Below, one piece after another: positions 38,727 to 46,518 of a stretch of DNA of 64,000 nt. Both the position numbers and the translations under genes were made by a program. Position 1 is the first letter of the stretch. Each line of letters starts with the position of its first letter. The stretch lies in assembly GCF_002879885.1 (NCBI RefSeq), contig NZ_PNYA01000029.1, positions 1 through 64,000 of the forward strand, in the 5' to 3' direction. Origin of the DNA: Trinickia dabaoshanensis. Lineage in GTDB: Bacteria; Pseudomonadota; Gammaproteobacteria; Burkholderiales; Burkholderiaceae. The notes under the pieces are model-generated. The model ran no database searches. It was not told where the DNA came from and worked only from the letters and a program-made list of their open reading frames with translations.

Positions 38727-39719
38727 TCACTCGCGCGCGACGCACCGGAAGCCGATATGACTCGTCGACGTATCGAGCGTCTGCCCCTGCCGCGCCGCGG
38801 GCCGATAGCGCAGGCAATAGCTCGGGGCGCAAAGATGCGAGCCGCCCTTCACGACATGGCGGACGTTCAAGCTGTCGGCGCCGCCGGACGGGATGCAGCA
38901 CGACTTCGGCGGCTCGCTTCCAGCCGCACCCTCGCGTGCGCCGCCATAACGCGTGGCGGTCCATTCCCAAACGTTGCCTGCCACGTCGTAGAGTCCATAC
39001 CCGTTGGGGGGGAACGACTTTACCGGCGATGTGCGCTCGTAACCGTCGAGCGCCGTGTTCTGCCACGGAAACTCGCCTTGCCACGTATTCGCCATCTGAA
39101 GGCCGCCGGGGGCGAATTCGTCGCCCCACGAATAGATCGCGCCGTCGAGCCCCCCGCGGGCCGCGAATTCCCATTCGATTTCCGTCGGCAGCGCCTTGCC
39201 CGCCCACTCTGCATAGGCGCTTGCGTCGGCGAACGACACATGCACGACCGGATGATCGCCGAGGCCCGTGAGGTCGCTCCCGGGCCCTTGTGGATGCCGC
39301 CAGTTCGCTCCGGGCACGTAGGCCCACCACTGGCGATAGTCCCCGAGCGCGACCCGCGACGGCGGCTGCGTGAACACGAGCGATCCCGGGCATAGCAGCG
39401 CCGGGGCGGCATCCGGATAGAGCTCGGGGTCGGGCTGCCGCTCGGCCAGCGTGAGAAACCCAGTGGCTTCGACGAACGCGGCAAATTGCGCGTTCGTGAC
39501 CGGATGCACATCGATCCAAAAGTTCGGTGCCGTGGCGCGCCGCGCCGGACGTTCCTCGCGATAAAAGTCGTTCGAACCCATCGTGAATTCGCCGCCCGCA
39601 ATGCGTACCATGTCGCCGGTACGCGCGGAGGGCATCAAGGGGGCTTGTGCCGCCGTCTTCGTGGAAGAACAGCAGCATGCACGCTTCGCGGGCTGTGCGT
39701 CCGTCATCGGCGCGTCCAT
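38727..39719 (-). CDS. Formylglycine-generating enzyme (sulfatase-activating, SUMF1 type)
   Basis: The enzyme oxidises the active-site Cys of sulfatases to formylglycine, using O2 and copper. The 330-residue protein shows MVRIAGGEFTMGSNDFYREE, VTNAQFAAFVEATGF, and the core VVHVSFADASAYAEWAGKALPTEIEWEFAARGG. The copper-binding cysteine pair Cys297 and Cys302 lies in KGGSHLCAPSYCLRYRPAAR. The N-terminus carries an unusual Cys triplet (residues 15-17). It starts 4 bases after the arylsulfatase stop, so the pair is co-translated and the sulfatase is the obvious substrate. No signal peptide is visible, so activation is cytosolic. Confidence 0.92.
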   Translation of the reverse strand: MDAPMTDAQPAKRACCCSSTKTAAQAPLMPSARTGDMVRIAGGEFTMGSNDFYREERPARRATAPNFWIDVHPVTNAQFAAFVEATGFLTLAERQPDPELYPDAAPALLCPGSLVFTQPPSRVALGDYRQWWAYVPGANWRHPQGPGSDLTGLGDHPVVHVSFADASAYAEWAGKALPTEIEWEFAARGGLDGAIYSWGDEFAPGGLQMANTWQGEFPWQNTALDGYERTSPVKSFPPNGYGLYDVAGNVWEWTATRYGGAREGAAGSEPPKSCCIPSGGADSLNVRHVVKGGSHLCAPSYCLRYRPAARQGQTLDTSTSHIGFRCVARE

Positions 39720-39723
39720 GGCG

Positions 39724-41091
39724 TTACGCGTTGAAGACCGACTTCGGCACGAACTCCAACGCGGAGCCCGGCGGAATCAACTCTTCCTGCTTCACGCTAT
39801 CTTCGAACTCCCGCACGACGCGGTGCGCGTGTTGCATGACCCACCAGCGCACATAGCGCTGATTGACCGCCTCGCGCTCTTTCGGGTCCTCCTGCAGGTG
39901 CGTAATGCGCGCAAAGCCCAGCGGCAGTTCGGGATCGTGGAAATGCTGCTGACGTTTGAAGTTGATCTTGAAATCCTTCCACTTCACGGCGTGCAGTTCG
40001 TCCTTGAGCCACACCATGCACGATTCGCGGTTCGACGTCGGCTGTTCGCCGAGGAAGAACCCGGTCTGGTCCTTGCCGTCGATCAAGCGGTCCTTCGGCG
40101 TGTCGCTGCCGGCGAACTTGAGCAGCGTCGTGAACAAATCGGTGACGTGCACCATCTCGTTGCTCTCCACGCCGGCAGGAATGCGTCCCGGCCAACGCGC
40201 GAGCAGCGGCGTACGGATCCCGCCCTCCGCCGAGCTGAAGTACGAACCATCGAAGAAGCCACCCGTACCCCGTCCGGCCAGATGGTCTTCGGCCCCGTTG
40301 TCGCCGCACAGAATGACGATGGTGTCTTGCGCTACGCCCAGTCGGTCGAGTTCGTCGAGCAATACGCCGAAGTCATGGTCGAGCATCAAAAGACAATCGC
40401 CCCACTCGCCGTTCGTGCTCTTGCCGACGAATTCGTCGCGCGGCGACATCGGAAAGTGCATCAACGAGTGATTGAAGTACAGAAAGAACGGCTCGTCGTT
40501 CTTGACGCAGCGCTGCATGAAGTCGATGCCGCGCTTCTGGTACTCCAGATCGCAGGTTTTCTTCGTCTCCATCGTCAGTTGCTCGTCGAGCAGCGGCCTC
40601 GCACCTTTGCCTTTGAATCCCTCGTGCATATGCGAGTAACCGTCGCGCTCGGGAACGTAATGCGGGTCTTCAAGCCACATGCATTCGTCATAAGTGCGCA
40701 ACGGGCCGTACCATTCGTCGAAGCCGTGATCGGTCGGAAAGCGCCCGTCCTCCGCGCCGATGTGCCATTTGCCGAGACAAGAGGATTTGTAGCCGCCTTG
40801 CGCCAGCAATTCCGCAATGGTGATCTCCCATGTCACGAGACCGCCGCCGTTGCCGCCGAGCGCGATCGTATGATTGCCGGAACGAATCGGGTAACGGCCC
40901 GTCATCAAAGCGGAGCGCGTGGGCGTGCATTGCGGCTCGACCACGTAGTGCGTGAGCTTGGTGCCTTCCTTGCAGAACGCGTCGATGCGCTTGGTATCGG
41001 CGCCGCGCAGCTTGCCGCCGCCGTAGCAGCCGAGTTCGCCCATGCCCAAGTTGTCGACGTGGAAGAACAGGATGTTCGGTTTCTTGCTCAT
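39724..41091 (-). CDS. Arylsulfatase (type I, formylglycine-dependent)
   Basis: The 455-residue sulfatase hydrolyses sulfate esters. The N-terminus has the metal-binding NILFFHVDNLGMGELGCYGG. The sulfatase signature C-T-P-T-R starts at Cys55 (EPQCTPTRSALMTGRYPIR), the residue converted to formylglycine. Further landmarks are LGKWHIGAEDGRFPTDHGF and CGDNGAEDHLAG with Asp/Asn metal ligands. No signal peptide is seen, so it is probably cytosolic, and the substrate must be imported. The ABC importer encoded just upstream and the activating enzyme just downstream fit that. Substrate unknown. Confidence 0.93.
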   Translation of the reverse strand: MSKKPNILFFHVDNLGMGELGCYGGGKLRGADTKRIDAFCKEGTKLTHYVVEPQCTPTRSALMTGRYPIRSGNHTIALGGNGGGLVTWEITIAELLAQGGYKSSCLGKWHIGAEDGRFPTDHGFDEWYGPLRTYDECMWLEDPHYVPERDGYSHMHEGFKGKGARPLLDEQLTMETKKTCDLEYQKRGIDFMQRCVKNDEPFFLYFNHSLMHFPMSPRDEFVGKSTNGEWGDCLLMLDHDFGVLLDELDRLGVAQDTIVILCGDNGAEDHLAGRGTGGFFDGSYFSSAEGGIRTPLLARWPGRIPAGVESNEMVHVTDLFTTLLKFAGSDTPKDRLIDGKDQTGFFLGEQPTSNRESCMVWLKDELHAVKWKDFKINFKRQQHFHDPELPLGFARITHLQEDPKEREAVNQRYVRWWVMQHAHRVVREFEDSVKQEELIPPGSALEFVPKSVFNA

Positions 41092-41173
41092 TGCAAAACT
41101 CCATCGGATCGAGAACGTTATCCCCCGCTCTCGGTTAGGGACGCGCAGGCGCGTTATGTCGTGGTGTTTCTTT

Positions 41174-41208
41174 GCTGATTGCTGATTGCCGATTGCCGAT
41201 TACCGCTT
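41174..41208. repeat. Heptanucleotide tandem repeat
   Basis: GCTGATT twice, GCCGATT twice, then a degenerate ACCGCTT copy, in the short gap between the arylsulfatase and ATPase genes. Its role is unknown; it may be simple slippage DNA. Confidence 0.6.
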
Positions 41209-41222
41209 GGCTTTTGGTGGAC

Positions 41223-42083
41223 TCATAGCAACTCCTCCACGCCGTTCGGGCCCATTTCCATGCTGAAGCCCTCCGTGCCTCCCGAACCGAGTTCGGATCC
41301 CATCGCTGCGAGCGATTCCTCGCGGATGAGCCCTTTGAGGCGATGGACCAGATCGGCGAACTCGGGCGATTCGAACATTGCCGCCGTTCTCGGCCGAGGC
41401 AGAGGGACGCGTATCTCCGCTTTGATGCGCCCGGGCCGCGCCGTCATGACGTAAATGCGGTCGGAAAGAAAGACGGCTTCCTCGATGTCGTGCGTAATGA
41501 ACAGCACCGAAAGGCGAAACCGCTGCCACATGTTCGTCAGAATTTCCTGCATGACGGCGCGCGTTTGCGTATCGAGCGCGCCGAACGGCTCGTCCATCAG
41601 CAACACCTGCGGATTGGCCGCCAGCGCCCGCACGATGCCGATGCGCTGCTTCATCCCGCCCGACAACTGGTCCGGGTAGTGGTTCTCGAAGGCCAGCAGG
41701 CCCGCCAGGCCGAGCAGCGTCCGCGCATTGCCCTCACGCTTCGCACGCGAAACGCCGGCCATCTTCAAACCGAACTCGACGTTCTCGCGCACCCGCAGCC
41801 ACGGAAAGAGCGAATACTGCTGAAACACGACGCCGCGTTCGGCACCGGGTTTTTTGATCGGTACGCCGTCCAGCGTGCTTATGCCGCGCGTCGGCTTCGT
41901 AAAGCCGGCGACGATGCTCAGCAAGGAAGACTTGCCGCACCCCGAAGGGCCGATCAGCGATACGAATTCGTTCGGCTCGACCGTCAGCGAGACATCGTTC
42001 ACCGCCTCCGTGCGGGCATCGCCCGCGCCGAATACGACGCCGATGTTGCGGCAATCGATTCGCCCTTTGTTGGTATGGGTCAT
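41223..42083 (-). CDS. ABC transporter ATP-binding protein (sulfonate/nitrate/taurine type)
   Basis: The 286-residue ATPase has Walker [23 protein letters not shown], signature LSGGMKQRI, and Walker [15 protein letters not shown] at 42083 overlaps the permease stop by 4 bases; the frame extends upstream only as a shadow. It energises the permease and binding protein just upstream and is followed by the arylsulfatase gene 131 bases later. It probably imports a sulfate ester or sulfonate. Confidence 0.9.
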   Translation of the reverse strand: MTHTNKGRIDCRNIGVVFGAGDARTEAVNDVSLTVEPNEFVSLIGPSGCGKSSLLSIVAGFTKPTRGISTLDGVPIKKPGAERGVVFQQYSLFPWLRVRENVEFGLKMAGVSRAKREGNARTLLGLAGLLAFENHYPDQLSGGMKQRIGIVRALAANPQVLLMDEPFGALDTQTRAVMQEILTNMWQRFRLSVLFITHDIEEAVFLSDRIYVMTARPGRIKAEIRVPLPRPRTAAMFESPEFADLVHRLKGLIREESLAAMGSELGSGGTEGFSMEMGPNGVEELL

Positions 42084-42982
42084 TTGCGCGCTCCGTTGAC
42101 GTAGGCGAGCCATGGCATCGACAACCGGCCCGCCACCCGAATCGCGCCGCTGCACAGCAGACCCAGCGCACCGATGGTGATCATGCCGAGCACGATGGCC
42201 GGGTAGTTCACGAGCGAATACGCTTCCCACGTGTAATAGCCCACGCCGTACTGCCCCGAGATCATTTCCGCCGCGATGAGCGACACCCAGGCAACGCCCA
42301 TCCCCACCGCCAGGCCGGTGAAGATGTTAGGCAACACGCCGGGCAAGATCACATGCCAAAACAGCTGCGCCTCACTGGCCCCGAGGCAGCGTCCCGCGCG
42401 CAGCAGCACGCCGTCGAGCGATTGAACGCCGTCCACCGTGTTGAGCAAGATCGGGTAGAACGCGCCGATGAAGGTGATGAACACGATGGACGACTCCGTC
42501 GTCGGCCATAGCATGATCGACAGCGGTACCCAGGCAATGGCCGGAATGGGCCGCAAGACCTCGATGGCCGGCATCAAGAGTTGATTGACGATGCGGTAAC
42601 GCCCTATCACGAGCCCCATCGCGACGCCGGATGCGAGCGCAACCAGGAACCCGAGAAAGATGCGTCGCAAACTATTGACGATGTTCGCGGCGAACGCGTC
42701 CGAGCCGGCGACTTGCACCGCCGTATGAAACACCTCCATCGGTGTGGGCACGCTCTGGAATCGGATATAGAACTGCACCCGGTAGCGCGTACCCAAGTAC
42801 CACAGCAGCAACGGCACACCGATCGACACCACCGTGAAGGCCAATCGGATGCCGAGGCGCCGCACGCCGTCGAGCGGCACCACTGCCGGCTGGCGGCGCT
42901 TACGTGGCGCACGAGCGCTCTCGCTCTGACCGGACGGCGCCGGCGTGCCGCGCTTGATTTCCATTTCGAGGGAGCGCTCCAT
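42080..42982 (-). CDS. ABC transporter permease (SsuC/TauC type)
   Basis: The 300-residue permease has a basic N-terminus, an initial helix (LAFTVVSIGVPLLLWYL) and the usual core with VNSLRRIFLGFLVALASGVA. It also carries the EAA-like loop GASEAQLFWHVILPGVLPNIF and ends in a GAIRVAGRLSMPWL segment. It starts one base after the binding-protein stop and overlaps the ATPase by 4 bases. It forms the channel of the putative sulfate-ester importer. Confidence 0.9.
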   Translation of the reverse strand: MERSLEMEIKRGTPAPSGQSESARAPRKRRQPAVVPLDGVRRLGIRLAFTVVSIGVPLLLWYLGTRYRVQFYIRFQSVPTPMEVFHTAVQVAGSDAFAANIVNSLRRIFLGFLVALASGVAMGLVIGRYRIVNQLLMPAIEVLRPIPAIAWVPLSIMLWPTTESSIVFITFIGAFYPILLNTVDGVQSLDGVLLRAGRCLGASEAQLFWHVILPGVLPNIFTGLAVGMGVAWVSLIAAEMISGQYGVGYYTWEAYSLVNYPAIVLGMITIGALGLLCSGAIRVAGRLSMPWLAYVNGARK

Positions 42983-42983
42983 G

Positions 42984-44426
42984 TCACTTCCCTCCCTTGC
43001 CGACGGCGCTCAACGCCTGCGTATAGGTCACCACTTTCCCGCCGGACGCCTTCGCGACCGCGTCCGCGTCGCGTTTCAGTAGGAACGGCTCCAAATCGAC
43101 CTTGTTGCCCGCGCCATCGGCTACCGTGAAGAACGCGTCGTTCGCGAAAACCTTGATGCCGAGCTTCTTGTCCATCAGATAAACCGCGTCGAGCTTCTTG
43201 CCCTCGGCGCGGTACTGATTGACGCCTTCGAGGGTGCATGCGGCCGAACTGAACGAGACGACGCTGCCGCCGTCGACCCAAATCTGGCCCGCACGGGACG
43301 GATCGTCGATGGGGGCGTTGCACAGGGTGTCCTCGCCCTCGATTCGGTAGTTGGAAAAGCTTGCGAGTTGAGCGTCGTAGTCTCGGCCCGACTGTTTGAA
43401 CGCCGCCCGGACGAACGAATCGTTGACCCACTTGTCGACGTCGAGGTCTTTGATCATGTTCAGCTTCTTGAGCACGCCGTAGTCGGTTTTCAAGGCGGCG
43501 ATCCAGCGCGGCTTGATCGTCGGATCGAGCGTGTCGATGCCGTCCGGGCCTAGAAAAATGTAGGCCACTTCCTTATCGATCTTCGTCCATTCTTGGATTT
43601 TCTCCGCGGCCCGCACCGGGTCTTGCCGCACCCAGTCATTGGCGGCCATCAAAGCCTCGATATAGGCAGTCACGATCTCGGGATACTTTTCTCCGAAATC
43701 CTTTCGGACCACCACCCCATGGAATGTCGGCACATTCGTTTGCGCACCGTCGAAGATCTTCCGCGCATAGCCCCTGAAAGGCAGCAACTCGGCGAACGGT
43801 ACGAAATCCGCGTGGGCATCGATCCGCTTTTCTTCAATGCTCGTACTCCCGACCTCGGGCGATTGATTCGTCAAGGAGAAGTAGTCGCTCGGCAAATGAC
43901 GGCTTTGCAGCGCGGCGAGCAACATGCCATGCGCCGCGGACCCGAACGGCACCGATACGCGCTGGCCCTTCAGATCCTTTAGATCGTAGTAAGGCGAGTC
44001 CTTCGGCACGACGATGCCGTTTCCACTTCCGTGCGCGTTATAGGCGATCACTGCGACGAGTTCGCTGTCGTTGTTCGTCGCATGTCCCGTCGCGCCGTTC
44101 ACGAGCAGCGGGTAATCGCCCATCATGCCGATCTGCAGCTTTCCCGCGATCATGCCGTTGGTGATCGGCGGCCCGGACGTCGCGTTTTGCCAAGTCACGT
44201 GATAGGTGACGTCTTTATATTTGCCCGTATGCGGCAGAAATTTGTCGAGCAGGTTCAGCTTCTTGATGACGATCCCGCCCGTTACGGTATTCGTCGTCGT
44301 GTCTTGCGTGCCGATGCCGATGTCGATGGTTTCCGCGTGGGCCGTATTCCCGATCGTCTGCAAGCAGCCGAGGGCGACGAATGATGCACCCAACAACGCG
44401 TGGCCTACCAAAGCTCTGATTCGCAT
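42984..44426 (-). CDS. ABC substrate-binding protein with a C-terminal extra domain (possible NosL-like)
   Basis: The 480-residue protein has a signal peptide (residues 1-31, ending NTAHA) and an NMT1/TauA-like binding domain up to about residue 345 (TGGIVIKKLNLLDKFLPHTG, GMIAGKLQIGMMGDYPLLV, KGQRVSVPFGSAAHGMLL). Normal members have about 330 residues. The extra 130 residues (Cys-containing LCNAPIDDPSRAGQIWVDGG, DAVYLMDKKLG, FANDAFFTVADG, and a GGKVVTYTQAL end) resemble the copper-binding NosL fold. This is the first gene of the sulfatase operon. If correct, the tail could link copper handling to the copper-dependent formylglycine enzyme. The domain match is tentative. Confidence 0.8.
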   Translation of the reverse strand: MRIRALVGHALLGASFVALGCLQTIGNTAHAETIDIGIGTQDTTTNTVTGGIVIKKLNLLDKFLPHTGKYKDVTYHVTWQNATSGPPITNGMIAGKLQIGMMGDYPLLVNGATGHATNNDSELVAVIAYNAHGSGNGIVVPKDSPYYDLKDLKGQRVSVPFGSAAHGMLLAALQSRHLPSDYFSLTNQSPEVGSTSIEEKRIDAHADFVPFAELLPFRGYARKIFDGAQTNVPTFHGVVVRKDFGEKYPEIVTAYIEALMAANDWVRQDPVRAAEKIQEWTKIDKEVAYIFLGPDGIDTLDPTIKPRWIAALKTDYGVLKKLNMIKDLDVDKWVNDSFVRAAFKQSGRDYDAQLASFSNYRIEGEDTLCNAPIDDPSRAGQIWVDGGSVVSFSSAACTLEGVNQYRAEGKKLDAVYLMDKKLGIKVFANDAFFTVADGAGNKVDLEPFLLKRDADAVAKASGGKVVTYTQALSAVGKGGK

Positions 44427-44474
44427 GATGTAACCCTAAGATGAGTGGCATGAAACGGTTCGCTGATCCGCCCA

Positions 44475-44489
44475 TGTCAGACCATGACA
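44475..44489. promoter_or_regulatory. Inverted repeat upstream of the sulfatase operon
   Basis: TGTCA-N5-TGACA is a perfect dyad 49 bases before the binding-protein start. Its half-sites resemble those in the GntR operators nearby (GTCATGACAAG), so the adjacent GntR regulator could bind here too. The spacing differs, so this is tentative. Confidence 0.3.
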
Positions 44490-44534
44490 ATCTGGACGCC
44501 GAACCGGCACCCGCGTTTGCTCCAGAAGGGACCG

Positions 44535-45332
44535 TCAACGCTTGGCAGCAACCGCCTGCCTCGCGACACGGACCTTGAACTGGAAAGCGTCTCCTCGGTA
44601 ATACAGCTCTTCGTATTCGATAGGCGCACCGGCGCTCGTATGGATCACCCGCTCGATAAACAGCACGGGGGAGCCCTCGTCCACCGCGAGCGCGTCGCGC
44701 AATTCTTCTGTCGCGGGTGTCGCACACATGCGCAAGTCGGCGTGACCCAGCGCAATCTGCAAGTCGTTTTCGAGCACGGCGAACACGTCGCGATTGGCGA
44801 GATCGGCTCTCGCGACACGCACGCCGATCGCCGAAGGCAGGTACGAGACGTCGAGCGATATCGGCGCCCGATTCAAGAACCGCAAACGCTTGAGTTCGGT
44901 AACGCGATCGCCGCTCTCGATCCGATCCCGCACGTGCTTGGGCGGGGCAATCGTTCGCACCGAAAGCACTTTCGAATGGGCCTCGTAGCCCATTTCCCGC
45001 ATCGCGCTGCCGAAACCCTGCAAACTGCCGAGGTCCTGAAACGCACGGGGACGAGACACGAAAGTCCCCTTGCCGTGAATGCGGAAGATCAGCCCTTCGC
45101 TTTGCAGATTTCCCAATGCCTGCCGCACCGTGATGCGGCTCACGTCGAACGCGCTCATCAGTTCGCTCTCGGAAGGCATCTGCTGATTCGGGCGGTAGAC
45201 GTGCTGCAAGATGCGTCCACGCAAAATCTCGGCGATCTGCGAATAGAGCGGACTCGGTCCACCGAGCGCAGTTGGCGTCGCACACTCGGGGGCCTCGTTG
45301 GCCGCAGGTAAGGAGAGATCGGCTAGATGCAT
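44535..45332 (-). CDS. GntR-family regulator with UTRA domain, copy 1
   Basis: The 265-residue protein has a GntR winged helix-turn-helix (PLYSQIAEILRGRILQ, QQMPSESELMSAFDVSRITV, QGLIFRIHGKGTFVSRPR-like) and a UTRA effector domain (residues 105-255, TELKRLRFLNRAPISLDVSYL). It is a paralogue of the gene at 46519, and both share the CTCGTCATnACAAG element upstream. The operator at 45347-45360 lies 15 bases before this start, so autorepression is likely. The ligand is unknown; UTRA domains bind small sugars, amino acids or phosphonates. The neighbouring sulfatase operon could be a target. Confidence 0.9.
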   Translation of the reverse strand: MHLADLSLPAANEAPECATPTALGGPSPLYSQIAEILRGRILQHVYRPNQQMPSESELMSAFDVSRITVRQALGNLQSEGLIFRIHGKGTFVSRPRAFQDLGSLQGFGSAMREMGYEAHSKVLSVRTIAPPKHVRDRIESGDRVTELKRLRFLNRAPISLDVSYLPSAIGVRVARADLANRDVFAVLENDLQIALGHADLRMCATPATEELRDALAVDEGSPVLFIERVIHTSAGAPIEYEELYYRGDAFQFKVRVARQAVAAKR

Positions 45333-45346
45333 GGCAGTAGATATAA

Positions 45347-45360
45347 CTCGTCATTACAAG
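45347..45360. promoter_or_regulatory. GntR operator copy A
   Basis: CTCGTCATTACAAG lies just upstream of the first GntR gene. The same 14-bp pattern recurs at 46198-46211 and, reversed, at 46408-46421. The motif is a near-palindrome around GTCATGAC. Confidence 0.6.
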
Positions 45361-45393
45361 TTGTGCTCTTTAAGGCAAGAGGTGTGCCATGCG

Positions 45394-45430
45394 TTTTTTG
45401 GTCTAAACCGTCGTTTTTTCGCTGTTTTTT
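45394..45430. other. Phased T/A-tracts upstream of a GntR gene
   Basis: Three runs of six T lie at 45394-45399, 45414-45419 and 45425-45430, spaced 20 and 11 bases. These are near multiples of one helical turn, so the DNA is probably bent. The region lies upstream of the first GntR promoter and may act as an UP-type element or a bent regulatory segment. Confidence 0.35.
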
Positions 45431-45514
45431 ACGTTCCGTTCGCCTCATCGCCGCACTTGGCTGCGGCGCATGGTGCAAAATCGGTTACGCGTGGTGCATG
45501 CGATCGCTCTGTTG

Positions 45515-46135
45515 TCAGAGCGAGCACAACCAGGGCAACGTATCGAATCGGATCAGCACCGACAGGCCGATTGCCGTCGTCATCAACGGCGAGGTCCGCG
45601 CCGCGATGGTTCGCAGCCGGATGAACGCGCCGCTCGAACGCGCCGTCGCATAGGCGGTGAGGCACAACCCCGCGGTCAATACGGCGAATACGCACCCCGT
45701 GAAGATCGCGTCGAACAGCGTGCGGCCCATCAGTACGCTCGCGTAGACGAAAATGTTGTCCACCGCACCCGACGTGGCGACGGCGCATACCGTCGCCGCA
45801 CGCCCGAACCTGCGATGTGCCGATCGCGGCGGCGGCGCCAAGACCGCATCCGTTGCGCCGGCCTCTTTGCGCCATTGCGCGATACGCACGAGGCCCGCGG
45901 CGAGAGGCACGATGCCGACGAGACCGATGAGCGGCCCAGCCGTTAGCCGGCCCGATTGCGCGATCGCGATCGAGATCGCCAACTGTACGGTCACGCTCGC
46001 GAACTGGCCCGCGACGACTTCTGCCGGTCGGTATCTCGGGTGGCTAACGAAGCCGAGCAGCAGTACGTAGCCGTCGACGTTGGTCGATGCGTACGCCAGC
46101 ACGGCGGGAACGATCAAAGCGGGGAATGCGTCCAA
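45515..46135 (-). CDS. CadD-like cadmium resistance/small-molecule transporter
   Basis: The 206-residue membrane protein belongs to the cadmium-resistance transporter (CadD) group. It opens LIVPAVLAYASTNVDGYVLLLGF, has VVAGQFASVTVQLAISIA and AVDNIFVYASVLMG, and shows about five to six helices. It starts with TTG at 46135, behind a strong GGAGG at 5-base spacing. It lies between the two GntR paralogues, and one shared operator (46198-46211) is 63 bases upstream of its start, so GntR control is likely. Transport of cadmium is not established for this divergent member; an amino acid or cationic substrate is possible. Confidence 0.75.
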   Translation of the reverse strand: MDAFPALIVPAVLAYASTNVDGYVLLLGFVSHPRYRPAEVVAGQFASVTVQLAISIAIAQSGRLTAGPLIGLVGIVPLAAGLVRIAQWRKEAGATDAVLAPPPRSAHRRFGRAATVCAVATSGAVDNIFVYASVLMGRTLFDAIFTGCVFAVLTAGLCLTAYATARSSGAFIRLRTIAARTSPLMTTAIGLSVLIRFDTLPWLCSL

Positions 46136-46197
46136 CTAGGCCTCCGTCTCGTTGCATGGCACGCGCTTGTCAATCCCTGCGTGCAGCATATCGCCAA

Positions 46198-46211
46198 CTC
46201 GTCATGACAAG
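46198..46211. promoter_or_regulatory. GntR operator copy B (CadD-like gene promoter)
   Basis: CTCGTCATGACAAG is the most symmetric of three copies. It lies between the divergent CadD-like gene and the second GntR gene. Confidence 0.6.
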
Positions 46212-46407
46212 ATATAACGTGTTTTGCTATGCAAAGAAGATGCCATCTGGAAAGAAGCGCACCGGTGGGAATATGAGCGGGATGCGGGGAGACAAGCCGG
46301 TGCGACGCGGCCACAACCTGGTGCGCTTCGTATCCTTGGCGGTGCACTGCGACCTGCATCCGGGCTGGGTCCAAGGCGCAATTCGGCGGACGATCAACAT
46401 GCCATCT

Positions 46408-46421
46408 CATGTTATGACGAG
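46408..46421. promoter_or_regulatory. GntR operator copy C (second GntR gene promoter)
   Basis: CATGTTATGACGAG is the reverse complement of CTCGTCATAACATG, matching the other copies at 12 of 14 positions. It lies about 100 bases before the second GntR gene, on the side facing it. Confidence 0.5.
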
Positions 46422-46518
46422 ATCAAACTCTCTCCGCTTCGCACGCGGGCCGGCGGTATAATCGTTCGCCACATCACGCTGCACGATCGCGTCTTCCGTG
46501 CCCGCTCGCCAAGTGAAC

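Noticed and set aside
41174-41208. CRISPR-like repeat
   Set aside because: Units are only 7 bp with no spacers; it is a simple tandem repeat.
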